Part shown: one piece after another, positions 1 to 6,808 of the stretch | How positions within the stretch are numbered: position 1 is the stretch's first letter | Layout of the letters: each line of letters starts with the position of its first letter | NCBI GenBank assembly: GCA_030038035.1 | Contig: JASHPP010000305.1 | Location: 1 to 7,458 of the forward strand | Reading direction: 5' to 3' | DNA from: Trebonia sp. | GTDB taxonomy: Bacteria; Actinomycetota; Actinomycetes; Streptosporangiales; Streptosporangiaceae | DNA length: 7,458 nt | The notes under the pieces: generated by a model | What the model saw: the letters and a program-made list of their open reading frames with translations, nothing else | Database searches by the model: none | What the model was told of the DNA's origin: nothing | Translations under genes and position numbers: made by a program

Positions 1-329
1 TCATCCCACCCGGCCGGCTCGCCCGCTTCGGTGAAGGGCGGGAACACGCTAACATGCAGCCGGTTGGTCTTGGTGGGACTGTGCACGACACGGAACCCGG
101 CCGCGCGCAGCCGCCCCGCGGTGGTCACCCGCCGGATGGCGCCAGCGGCGAAATACCGCGTGACCAGAACCGCCGCGGCCGACGCATCGACGTCGCCGAG
201 GATCATCGACAGTTCCGTCTCTCCGATGTTCTCGCGGAGCCGGTCGCGGAAGCCGTCGCCGAACGGCGGCTGTTCCCCGTACTGGGTCAGGCGCAGCTCG
301 TCGGGAAGCTCAATCGGGTCGGGCGGCAA
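1..329 (-). other. Soluble C-terminal segment, possibly a separate hypothetical gene
   Basis: From TTG 327-329 to the left edge the minus strand encodes about 109 residues of normal actinobacterial composition, beginning LPPDPIELPDELRLTQYGEQ and later containing FGDGFRDRLREN, TELSMILGDVDAS, VTRYFAAGAIRR and SPTKTNRLHVSVFPPF. It is mixed alpha/beta in character with no membrane segment or signal peptide, and I do not recognise the family. It is in frame with the membrane protein upstream, but the change in character is abrupt. If it is an independent gene, TTG 327-329 is the only reasonable in-frame start seen nearby. An out-of-frame ATG at 349-351 lies just after AGAGG and would read in if one base were gained or lost around 310-330. 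No good Shine-Dalgarno lies in front of the TTG. Confidence 0.4.
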
Positions 330-947
330 GGAACGGGCTGCTACGTTGCATCCTCTGTACGGGGAGACGCACCGGAAGCCCGGCCGGTTCAACCGGGGCG
401 TCAGCCGCGTCGGCCGCTGCTGGGATAAGCCCGGGCGGCCTGTCCCGCCGCCGGCTGACAGCCGCCGGGGCTGGCTCGCCCGCGGGGGCGCTGGCGGGTT
501 CGCCCTCCGTCGCCGCGCGGGATCGGTGCGCAGGACGGCCGTGACCGCGGCGGCAAGGACCGCCGCGGCGGCGAGTTCCCGGCCAGCGCGGCCCGCCGCC
601 TCCCGCTGGACCGACGCGTGGAACTCGTCGACGGCGCGCGGGAACGGGGACCGGCCGAACCACAGCCGGGCCGGCTTGTCGATGTCGGGGAGCGCGGCGC
701 CCGCCATGCCCGCCAGCACGGCGAGCCGCCGCTGCGGCGGCGCCATGGCCGCCAAGGCGCCGATGGCGGCCAGGCCGGCCAGCCCGTCGGACACCGCCAC
801 GTGCAGGTAGCGAGGTCCGAAATTCCCCCAGTGCGGGACCGCGTCGAGCACGAAGTGCGACGCGACGCCGGCCGCGAAGGCGGCCGCGGGCCGCCGCACC
901 ACGGCGCCGATCAGCGCGCCGGACAGCACGTGGTTGGTCACCAGCAT
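1..947 (-). CDS. Membrane-bound metal-dependent hydrolase-like protein with extra C-terminal region (3' end off window)
   Basis: The minus-strand frame starting at ATG 945-947 runs without a stop through position 1 (315 codons or more), so the gene is partial at its 3' end. Residues 1-140 show small hydrophobic segments (about 7-30, 50-68, 75-87, 125-139). They also carry polar signatures: NH at 5-6, SHFVLD at 30-35 followed by PHW at 38-40, LPDID at 86-90 and FH at 109-110. This pattern of His and Asp near membrane segments resembles the YdjM/DUF457 family of putative inner-membrane metal-dependent hydrolases, which are usually about 150-220 residues; no substrate can be named. Residues 141-206 are an Arg/Pro-rich linker with several unusual codons, including TTA. 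Residues 207 onward look like a separate soluble, unrecognised domain. A frameshift merging two genes is a real alternative. The start is supported by a leaderless-type promoter 7 bases upstream; GTG at 954-956 is a possible earlier in-frame start but overlaps the -10 box. Confidence 0.55.
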   Translation of the reverse strand, partial: MLVTNHVLSGALIGAVVRRPAAAFAAGVASHFVLDAVPHWGNFGPRYLHVAVSDGLAGLAAIGALAAMAPPQRRLAVLAGMAGAALPDIDKPARLWFGRSPFPRAVDEFHASVQREAAGRAGRELAAAAVLAAAVTAVLRTDPARRRRANPPAPPRASQPRRLSAGGGTGRPGLSQQRPTRLTPRLNRPGFRCVSPYRGCNVAARSLPPDPIELPDELRLTQYGEQPPFGDGFRDRLRENIGETELSMILGDVDASAAAVLVTRYFAAGAIRRVTTAGRLRAAGFRVVHSPTKTNRLHVSVFPPFTEAGEPAGWD

Positions 948-954
948 GACTTTC

Positions 955-983
955 ACGGTAACCGGCGCCGCGGTCTACGTCAG
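955..983 (-). promoter_or_regulatory. Probable leaderless promoter of the minus-strand membrane protein
   Basis: Read on the minus strand, positions 983-978 are CTGACG (4 of 6 against TTGACA). A 17-base spacer follows, and then TACCGT at 960-955 fits the actinobacterial TAnnnT -10 box. Exactly 7 bases separate this box from ATG 945-947, so transcription would start at or next to the A of the start codon. No Shine-Dalgarno is present, which is consistent with a leaderless mRNA. Confidence 0.5.
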
Positions 984-1004
984 CACCCGGCGGGCCACTC
1001 CTGG

Positions 1005-1010
1005 TAGCGT
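1005..1010 (+). promoter_or_regulatory. Possible -10 box for serS
   Basis: TAGCGT fits the TAnnnT consensus and would give a leader of about 37 bases before serS. No convincing -35 hexamer is found at 16-18 bases upstream (AGCACC and neighbours), so this is a weak call. It lies in the divergent intergenic region and would run back-to-back with the minus-strand promoter at 955-983. Confidence 0.25.
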
Positions 1011-1026
1011 TTGCGTGGCTATGCAA
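1011..1026 (+). promoter_or_regulatory. Imperfect dyad in the serS leader, possible operator
   Basis: TTGCGTGGCTATGCAA is an inverted repeat with 6 of 8 matching half-site positions (TTGCrTrG). It sits immediately downstream of the possible -10 box, over the predicted transcription start. A repressor could act at such a place. Dyads of this quality also occur by chance, and there is no second copy in the window. Confidence 0.2.
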
Positions 1027-1053
1027 GCTCGCAGCGAGGACTGACACGTCACC

Positions 1054-2316
1054 ATGCTGGACAGACGATTCATCAGGGAGAACCCGCAGGCCGTCAAGGC
1101 CGCGGTCCGGGTCAAGGGCATCGACCTCGACGTCGATGAGCTGCTCAGCCTGGACCAGGCCAGCCGGGAACTGCAGCGCGAGCTCGACGAGGCGCAGACC
1201 CGCAGGAAGAGCTTCGCCAGGGAGTTCGCGCGGGCGGACGAGGCCGCCCGCGAGCGGCTCCGCGCCGAGCACGACGAGCAGGACGAGCACCTGCAGAAGG
1301 TCCGCGCGGAGCTTTCCGCCACCAACGAGAGGCTGCAGTCGCTGCTGCTGCTCACGCCGACGATCCCGTGGGAAGGCACCCCGGTCGGCCCGGACGACTC
1401 GGCCAACGTCACGATCAAGACCTGGGGCGAGCCGCCGGTCTTCGACTTCGAGCCCAAAGACCACGTGGAACTGCTCGAGAACCGCGGCTGGGCCGAGTTC
1501 GCCCGCGCGAGGAAGGTGGCCGGCGAGCGCGCCTACGCGCTCACCGGCGACATCGTGCTGCTCGAGCGCGCGATGCTGTCCTACGCGCTTGACTACCTGA
1601 TCGAGCGGGGTTCGGCCGTGATCTCGGTGCCGGCGCTGGTGCGCGAGGACCCGCTGATAGGCAATGGCCAGTTCCCCGCGCACCGCGAGGAGACCTACGC
1701 GATCACGGCCGACGACCTGTACCTGGCGGGTACCGCCGAAGTCGCGCTCGTCGGCCTGCACTCCGGTGAGATCCTCGACGCCAGGGCGCTGCCGATCCGC
1801 TACGCGGGCATCTCGCCGTGCTTTCGCCGGGAGGCCGGCGGCGCCGGCCGCGACGTGCGCGGGCTGATCCGCGTGCACCAGTTCGAGAAGGTGGAGCAGT
1901 TCGTGATCTGCGCCGCCGACGACGCCGAGTCCGACGCCTGGCACTTCGAGATCCTCGGCGCGGCCGAGCACCTGCTGCAGGGCCTCGGGCTGCACTACGA
2001 GGTCGTCGAGTGCTCGACCGGCGACATGGGCGCGGGCAAGTACCGGATGAACGACATCAACACCTGGTTCCCGTCCCTCGGCCGGTTCCGGGAGACCCAC
2101 AGCTGCTCGTCCCTGCACGACTGGCAGGCCAGGCGGGCGAACCTTCGCTACCGGGACACCGACGGCACGGTGCGGTTCGCGTACACGCTGAACAACACCG
2201 CTATCGCGACGCCGCGGCTGCTGGCCGCGCTCGTGGAGAACCATCAGACGGCGGAGCAGACGGTTCGCGTCCCCGAGGCGCTGCGCCCGTACCTGGGCGG
2301 CCGGGCCGAGCTGTAA
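1054..2316 (+). CDS. serS: Seryl-tRNA synthetase (Thermus-like type)
   Basis: This class II aminoacyl-tRNA synthetase charges tRNA-Ser with serine via seryl-adenylate in the cytosol. It is complete at 420 residues, a normal length. Residues 1-110 begin MLDRRFIRENPQAVKAAV and form the long antiparallel coiled-coil arm that binds the tRNA-Ser variable arm. The catalytic core carries the TxE serine-site motif (TAE 227-229), motif 2 (FRRE 257-260, then GRDVRGLIRVHQFEK), the STGDMGAGK segment, ETHSCS, DWQARRANLRYR, and motif 3 (TLNNTAIATPR, Arg388, then ALVENHQ). No key residue appears lost, so it should be active. DMGAGK, HSCSSLHDWQARRANLRYRD and TLNNTAIATPR are close to the Thermus thermophilus enzyme as I remember it. 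They are unlike the usual actinobacterial form, which has CTGDLG...SCSNCTDFQARR. GAGGA at 1036-1040 lies 13 bases before the ATG, a rather long spacing. The gene may be the only SerRS of its host or a second, acquired copy. Confidence 0.96.
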   Translation: MLDRRFIRENPQAVKAAVRVKGIDLDVDELLSLDQASRELQRELDEAQTRRKSFAREFARADEAARERLRAEHDEQDEHLQKVRAELSATNERLQSLLLLTPTIPWEGTPVGPDDSANVTIKTWGEPPVFDFEPKDHVELLENRGWAEFARARKVAGERAYALTGDIVLLERAMLSYALDYLIERGSAVISVPALVREDPLIGNGQFPAHREETYAITADDLYLAGTAEVALVGLHSGEILDARALPIRYAGISPCFRREAGGAGRDVRGLIRVHQFEKVEQFVICAADDAESDAWHFEILGAAEHLLQGLGLHYEVVECSTGDMGAGKYRMNDINTWFPSLGRFRETHSCSSLHDWQARRANLRYRDTDGTVRFAYTLNNTAIATPRLLAALVENHQTAEQTVRVPEALRPYLGGRAEL

Positions 2317-2364
2317 GAGCGACTGGAAGACGGGAGGGCCGTGCGCGTTGGGACCCGGGCGTCG

Positions 2365-2370
2365 TACGCT
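2365..2370 (+). promoter_or_regulatory. -10 box of the acidic-protein gene, leaderless start
   Basis: TACGCT fits TAnnnT, and 7 bases separate it from GTG 2378-2380. This is the same geometry as the minus-strand promoter at 955-983. No clear -35 hexamer is seen 17-18 bases upstream. It would let this gene and those behind it be transcribed independently of serS. It also favours GTG 2378 over the earlier in-frame TTG 2348. Confidence 0.4.
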
Positions 2371-2377
2371 GCGAGGC

Positions 2378-3685
2378 GTGGAACTCGAAGCTGATCGCGT
2401 CGCTGAGCTCGCCGGGCGTCCCCTCGGCGAGCTGAGGCGGCGCGACGTCGCAATAGCACTGCTCAGCGTGTCCGCCGCCGACGCGCTCGCGTCGCTTCCC
2501 GGCATCAGGCGCGGCCTGCTCGCGGCAGGCAACCCGCTGTCCGCGGCGTTCTGGGACTCCGCGGAAGGCATCCTGCACAAGATCAACGACCACCAGGCGA
2601 CGTACGGGGACGTCCACGGCTGGCTCGAGGCGACGGGGACAGAACCGACGGGAATCATCGGGCTGCACGTGTGGGAGGAGTCGTCGCAGCGCAGCCCGCT
2701 GCAAGAGGAGATGCACACCAGGCTTGTCGCCTTCCTCGAGGACCGCCTGGCCGCCGGTGAGATCGACCCGGACAAGCTGGCCAGGGGGGACGCCGAGGCG
2801 CGGCAGGACTACCTGGCGCTGCAGGAAGGCTGGATGACGACCCCGCTGCCGGACGGGCGGGTGCCGATGACGGTGCTGCTTGACGAGCAGGACGAGGTCT
2901 TCCTCGCCGACTGGGCGGCCGCCGACGCGGAGGCGCTCAGCGCGCTGCGCTCGGTGCTCGAGACCGTGGGCGAGCGTCCGCTGCCCGCAGCCGAGCTCCG
3001 CACGGCCGCCAGGAGGCTGCGCGAGGACATCGCGCGCCCGGGCTGGCCGGGACAGATGCTCGTCTCGTTCAGCGGGCGCAACACGGACTCGCTGCCGGCT
3101 GACGACGCGGAGCTGTGGCTGACGCTCGCCACGTCGGTCGCCTCACCCCAGGGTGACCCGCTGTCGGAGGAGGACAAGGAGTTCGCCCGCGCGATGGAGT
3201 GGGCCGAAGACGAGGACCTCGACTTCGGCGACCAGCAGGACGGACCCGGCGGCGACGAGGACGACGGCGAGCTCGACGAGATGTCGGCCGCGATGGCCGC
3301 GGTGTGCGCGCTCGACCACTTCGACTGGCTGGCCGTCATGTCGGCGCTGGCGACCGGCGGGCCGGGCACGCCCGCGTCGGCCGCCGACCTCGCCAGGTAC
3401 GTGCGCGACTTCGACCTCGCCGAGGACGAGGACGACGACGAAGACGAAGGGTCCGAGGAGGACGAGGACGAGGACGAAGAGGACGAGGAGGAGGACGAGG
3501 ACGAGGAGTTCGACTCCGCCGACTTCGAGGACTACGACGACTTCGACGAGCTCAGCATCGAGGGCCTGTTCCTGCACGTGACCGCCATGTGGAGCGTCCT
3601 GGGCGCGATCGACGAAGACGACAGGCTCACCGAGCTCGGCTGGTGGGGGCTGCCCGAGGCGATGCAGCGCGCCTGGACAGAGTGA
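2378..3685 (+). CDS. Highly acidic protein of unknown function, upstream of SNF2/SWIM genes
   Basis: I do not recognise this 435-residue protein. It appears cytosolic, with no signal peptide or membrane segment. Residues 1-280 look folded and largely helical: VELEADRVAELAGRPLGELR, an NDHQATYGDVHGWLEA stretch, then Leu/Ala/Glu-rich helices. A first acidic stretch lies around residues 275-305 (EDEDLDFGD, DEDDGELDE). A short ordered block follows (MSAAMAAVCALDHFDWLAVMSAL). Residues 349-377 then form an almost pure Asp/Glu run (27 of 29), followed by an acidic-aromatic part to about 391 (FEDYDDFDEL). The last 45 residues become ordinary again. The acid-rich frame has the same G/C third-position bias as its neighbours, so it is a real coding region. 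The start is taken as GTG 2378 because of the leaderless-type -10 box. An upstream TTG at 2348, 9 bases after GGGAGGG (2332-2338), is the alternative and gives 445 residues. The SNF2 gene follows after 24 bases with no terminator, suggesting shared transcription. Confidence 0.85.
   Translation: MELEADRVAELAGRPLGELRRRDVAIALLSVSAADALASLPGIRRGLLAAGNPLSAAFWDSAEGILHKINDHQATYGDVHGWLEATGTEPTGIIGLHVWEESSQRSPLQEEMHTRLVAFLEDRLAAGEIDPDKLARGDAEARQDYLALQEGWMTTPLPDGRVPMTVLLDEQDEVFLADWAAADAEALSALRSVLETVGERPLPAAELRTAARRLREDIARPGWPGQMLVSFSGRNTDSLPADDAELWLTLATSVASPQGDPLSEEDKEFARAMEWAEDEDLDFGDQQDGPGGDEDDGELDEMSAAMAAVCALDHFDWLAVMSALATGGPGTPASAADLARYVRDFDLAEDEDDDEDEGSEEDEDEDEEDEEEDEDEEFDSADFEDYDDFDELSIEGLFLHVTAMWSVLGAIDEDDRLTELGWWGLPEAMQRAWTE
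3422..3508 (+). repeat. Low-complexity GAG/GAC codon tract
   Basis: A run of GAG, GAC and GAA codons, with GAGGAC and GAGGACGAG units repeated imperfectly in tandem, encodes the Asp/Glu block of the acidic protein. The phase is always codon-preserving. Interruptions (GGG TCC) and mixed GAA/GAG use show it is not a fresh pure expansion, but such tracts can vary in length by slippage between strains. Confidence 0.75.
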
Positions 3686-3709
3686 GCCGGCCAGCGCGGG
3701 GTGACAAGC

Positions 3710-6700
3710 ATGCTCGTGGTGCACGGCAGCTGGGCCTATGGCGCGGTGCAGCTATGGGCCGAAGATCCCGCGCTGCCCGCGCACGCCCCGCCCCGGGCCG
3801 GCCGGCCGTCGCGCGCGCCGCGCAGGCACCCGTTCGCCGCCGGCGCGACCGAGCTCGCCGACGCGCTCGTAGCGCTCCGTGCGCCAGTTGCCGATCTGGC
3901 CAGGAAAGCGGTCGACGACGAGCTGACCCTGCGGCTGCCAACGATCGGCGATGGCCCGCTCGCCTCGCCCGGACTCACCCGGCCGCATAACCGAGCCGAA
4001 CCGTCAGGCGAGGACCGTCCGTCCGGCGGCACACGGCCGTCGATGGCCGCCTGGCGGATACCGGTGCTCACGTTTGAGCCGGACGCAGCGGCCGGGGTGC
4101 TCGCCGCGCTCGCCGGGGCACAGTTTGCCGAGCTTACCTCCGGCGGCTCCATCGGCTACCTGTGCGCCGTAGCGCAGTTCGCGTCCGACCTGGCCACGCG
4201 TGGCCGGGTGCTGCCCATGCTGGTTCCCGAGGAGGACGGCTACGCCGCCCGCTGGCGGCCGGTGCTGGCTGCCACCGATGCCCAGCGTGCCAGGGAACTC
4301 GCGGCCGCGATGCCGCCGCTGTGCCGCGCGGCCGAGGATGCCCCGGCCGGGACCTCGCTGGCCGACATGCTCGACTCCTTCGCGGATTCGACGGTTCGCA
4401 CCCGGTTGCAGGCACCGCTGCTGCCCGCGCGCAGAGGTCGCCGCCCCGCCCGTATCGATCTGGCCGAACGGACGGTGGCCGCTCTCACCGGCTCCGATGC
4501 TCGCGTAACGGTGGAAACGCCGCAGGATGCAGCCGAGGCGCAGGCGCTGATCACGTCGCTGGCCGCCTGGCTAGCCGCCGCGCAACTCCCGGCCGGTCCG
4601 GTCCGCACCTGCTTCCGCCTGGCTGAACCGGCCGAGCCCGGCCCGGCCGGACTCGCCGAGCTGGCCGCGTGGCGAGTGGAGTTCGCGTTGCAGTCGGCGC
4701 AGGACCCGAGCCTGATGCTGACGGCCGAGGATGTCTGGGCCGGGGCGGGGACTGGCTGGCTCGCCGGGGACGAGCATCCCGACGAGCTGCTGCTCGCGGG
4801 CCTCGGTGCCGCTGCCCGGCTGTTCCCCGAACTCGAAGACGCGCTCCGCGAGCCCGCACCCGCCGCGGTCACCCTCGACACTGCGGGCGCGCTCCGGTTC
4901 CTCAGGGAAACGGGGCCGCTGCTCGCCGGCGCCGGCTTTGGCGTGCTGCTCCCTGACTGGGCGCGCAAGGCGCGGCTCGGGCTGAAGCTGACCACCAAGT
5001 CGAGCACGGCCAGCTCGCCATCGGCCCGGCAGTCCGCATTCGGCCTGCAGGACCTCGTCGAGTTCCGCTACGACCTGGCCGTGGGCGACCACGTGCTCTC
5101 CCCCGGCGAGCTGGCCGAGCTCGCCGCGCTGAAGGTACCGCTTGTCCGCGTCCGCGGCCAGTGGGTGGAACTGGACGAGCGGCACCTGAAGACCGCGCTG
5201 AAGTTCCTTGAGCGCAACCAGTCCGGCACGATGACCGCCGCGGACGTGCTCCAGGCCGACGCGCATGGGCCAGCCGACGGCGTCCCGGTGACCGTGGACG
5301 CCGACGGCTGGCTCGGCGACCTGCTGTCCGGGCAGGCCGATCGGCGGCTGCCGCCGCTTGGCACCCCACGCGGCTTCCATGGCGAGCTACGGCCGTACCA
5401 GCAGCGCGGCCTCGCTTGGCTGTCCTTCCTCGGGGAACTCGGCCTCGGGGCCGTCCTCGCCGACGACATGGGCCTGGGCAAGACCGTTCAGCTGCTTGCC
5501 CTGATCGCCGCCGCCCCGCCAGGGAACCGGCTGACGTTGCTGGTATGTCCCATGTCGCTGGTGGGGAACTGGCAGCGGGAAGCGCAACGGTTCACCCCGG
5601 AGCTCCGGGTGCATGTCCACCATGGCGCGGAGCGGCTGACGGGCGACGAGCTGACCGCAGCGCTGGCCGACGCGGACCTGGTGATAACCACGTACGGAAT
5701 CGCCAACAGGGACCGGGACTCGCTGGGCCGGGTACCGTGGGCCCGCGTCGTATGCGACGAGGCGCAGGCGATCAAAAACCGCGACACCGCGCAGGCCAGG
5801 GCGGTCAGGGCGCTGCCCGCGGCGGCGCACATCGCGCTGACAGGGACGCCGGTAGAGAACCAGCTCTCCGAGCTGTGGTCCATCATGGAGTTCGCCAACC
5901 CCGGCCTGCTCGGCACGGCCAAGAAGTTCCGCGAGCGATTCGCCATTCCCGTCGAGCGGCACGGTGATGCCGAGGCGGCGGACCAGCTGCGGCGGATCAC
6001 CCAGCCGTTCGTGCTGCGCCGCCTCAAGACGGACAAGTCAATCATCTCTGACCTGCCAGACAAACAGGAAATCAAAGTCTGGTGCAACCTCACGCAGGAA
6101 CAGGCCAGCCTGTACCAGGCGACCGTCATCGACATGCTCAGCCGCATCGGCGACGCGTCGGACGACATCACCAGGCGCGGCCTGGTACTCGCCACGATGA
6201 CCAAGCTCAAGCAGGTCTGCAACCACCCGGCGCACCTGCTCGGCGACGGATCCCGGCTGCCCGGGCGCTCCGGCAAGCTGGAGCGGCTAGAGGAGATCTG
6301 CGAGGAGGTCGCCGCCGACGGGGACAAGGCGCTGTGCTTCACCCAGTACGCCGAATGGGGGCGGATGCTGCAGCCGTACCTGGCCGCCCGGATCGGCTGC
6401 CAGGTGCTGTTCCTGCACGGCGGCACCACCAAGAAACAGCGTGACGAGATGGTGCTGCGGTTCCAGGAGGCCGACGAGCCGGTGATCTTCCTGCTGTCGC
6501 TCAAGGCCGGCGGCACCGGCCTGAACCTCACGGCGGCGAACCATGTCATCCACGTCGACCGGTGGTGGAACCCGGCGGTGGAGGACCAGGCCACCGACCG
6601 GGCGTTCCGCATCGGCCAGCGCCGCGACGTGCAGGTCCGCAAGTTCGTCTGCGTCGGCACCCTGGAGGAGCGGATCGACGCCATGATCGAGCAGAAGAAG

Positions 6701-6808
6701 GCGCTCGCCGAGCAGATCGTCGGCACCGGCGAGCACTGGCTCACCGAACTGTCCACGTCCGAGTTGCGCGCGGTGCTCGCCCTGTCTCCCGAGGCGGTGT
6801 CGGGATGA
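3710..6808 (+). CDS. SWI2/SNF2-family DNA-dependent ATPase (DEAD/DEAH-type helicase superfamily 2)
   Basis: This is a large bacterial Snf2-family motor of 1032 residues, expected to translocate on double-stranded DNA using ATP and to remodel protein-DNA complexes rather than unwind strands. The N-terminal half (about 1-540, starting MLVVHGSWAYGAVQLWAEDP) matches the layout of the SNF2-associated region of bacterial members, with an Ala/Leu-rich build and a Pro/Arg-rich stretch near residue 25-45. The ATPase core holds Walker A (DDMGLGKT, Lys591), motif Ia (VCPMSLVGNWQRE), motif II DEAQ (683-686), motif III (LTGTPVENQLSELWS), FTQYAEW, motif V (LSLKAGGTGLNLTAANHVIH) and motif VI (QATDRAFRIGQ, 960-970). 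All motifs are intact. ATG 3710 is chosen because GGGG (3698-3701) lies 8 bases upstream; GTG 3701 in frame would add three residues. The stop overlaps the start of the SWIM gene, and the acidic gene lies 24 bases upstream. The cellular role is unknown; similar proteins are often named HepA/RapA-like, but RapA is a different subgroup. Confidence 0.96.
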   Translation: MLVVHGSWAYGAVQLWAEDPALPAHAPPRAGRPSRAPRRHPFAAGATELADALVALRAPVADLARKAVDDELTLRLPTIGDGPLASPGLTRPHNRAEPSGEDRPSGGTRPSMAAWRIPVLTFEPDAAAGVLAALAGAQFAELTSGGSIGYLCAVAQFASDLATRGRVLPMLVPEEDGYAARWRPVLAATDAQRARELAAAMPPLCRAAEDAPAGTSLADMLDSFADSTVRTRLQAPLLPARRGRRPARIDLAERTVAALTGSDARVTVETPQDAAEAQALITSLAAWLAAAQLPAGPVRTCFRLAEPAEPGPAGLAELAAWRVEFALQSAQDPSLMLTAEDVWAGAGTGWLAGDEHPDELLLAGLGAAARLFPELEDALREPAPAAVTLDTAGALRFLRETGPLLAGAGFGVLLPDWARKARLGLKLTTKSSTASSPSARQSAFGLQDLVEFRYDLAVGDHVLSPGELAELAALKVPLVRVRGQWVELDERHLKTALKFLERNQSGTMTAADVLQADAHGPADGVPVTVDADGWLGDLLSGQADRRLPPLGTPRGFHGELRPYQQRGLAWLSFLGELGLGAVLADDMGLGKTVQLLALIAAAPPGNRLTLLVCPMSLVGNWQREAQRFTPELRVHVHHGAERLTGDELTAALADADLVITTYGIANRDRDSLGRVPWARVVCDEAQAIKNRDTAQARAVRALPAAAHIALTGTPVENQLSELWSIMEFANPGLLGTAKKFRERFAIPVERHGDAEAADQLRRITQPFVLRRLKTDKSIISDLPDKQEIKVWCNLTQEQASLYQATVIDMLSRIGDASDDITRRGLVLATMTKLKQVCNHPAHLLGDGSRLPGRSGKLERLEEICEEVAADGDKALCFTQYAEWGRMLQPYLAARIGCQVLFLHGGTTKKQRDEMVLRFQEADEPVIFLLSLKAGGTGLNLTAANHVIHVDRWWNPAVEDQATDRAFRIGQRRDVQVRKFVCVGTLEERIDAMIEQKKALAEQIVGTGEHWLTELSTSELRAVLALSPEAVSG

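Noticed and set aside
31..810. Plus-strand open frame of 259 codons
   Set aside because: It is Arg/Ser/Ala-rich shadow sequence opposite the better-supported minus-strand membrane protein, with no domain or ribosome site.
948..1053. T-box riboswitch in front of serS
   Set aside because: The available leader is about 40 bases, too short for a T-box, with no specifier loop or T-box core sequence and no terminator.
2317..2377. Intrinsic terminator after serS
   Set aside because: GC-rich sequence but no hairpin with a following T run. Read-through into the acidic gene remains possible.
310..2775. Very long minus-strand open frame (821 codons) opposite serS and the acidic gene
   Set aside because: It is antisense to a clear serS and has Arg/Pro/Gly-rich shadow composition, which arises from G/C third-position bias on the true strand. 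Only its tail (310-530) is kept in mind as a possible frameshifted piece of the minus-strand gene.
3143..3724. Minus-strand frame with a Leu/Val-rich run resembling a membrane segment
   Set aside because: The run is the reverse complement of the GAG/GAC tract of the acidic gene, not a genuine transmembrane protein.
5488..6756. Minus-strand open frame of 422 codons
   Set aside because: It lies opposite the SNF2 catalytic core, whose motifs are intact; its Ser/Arg-rich text is antisense shadow.
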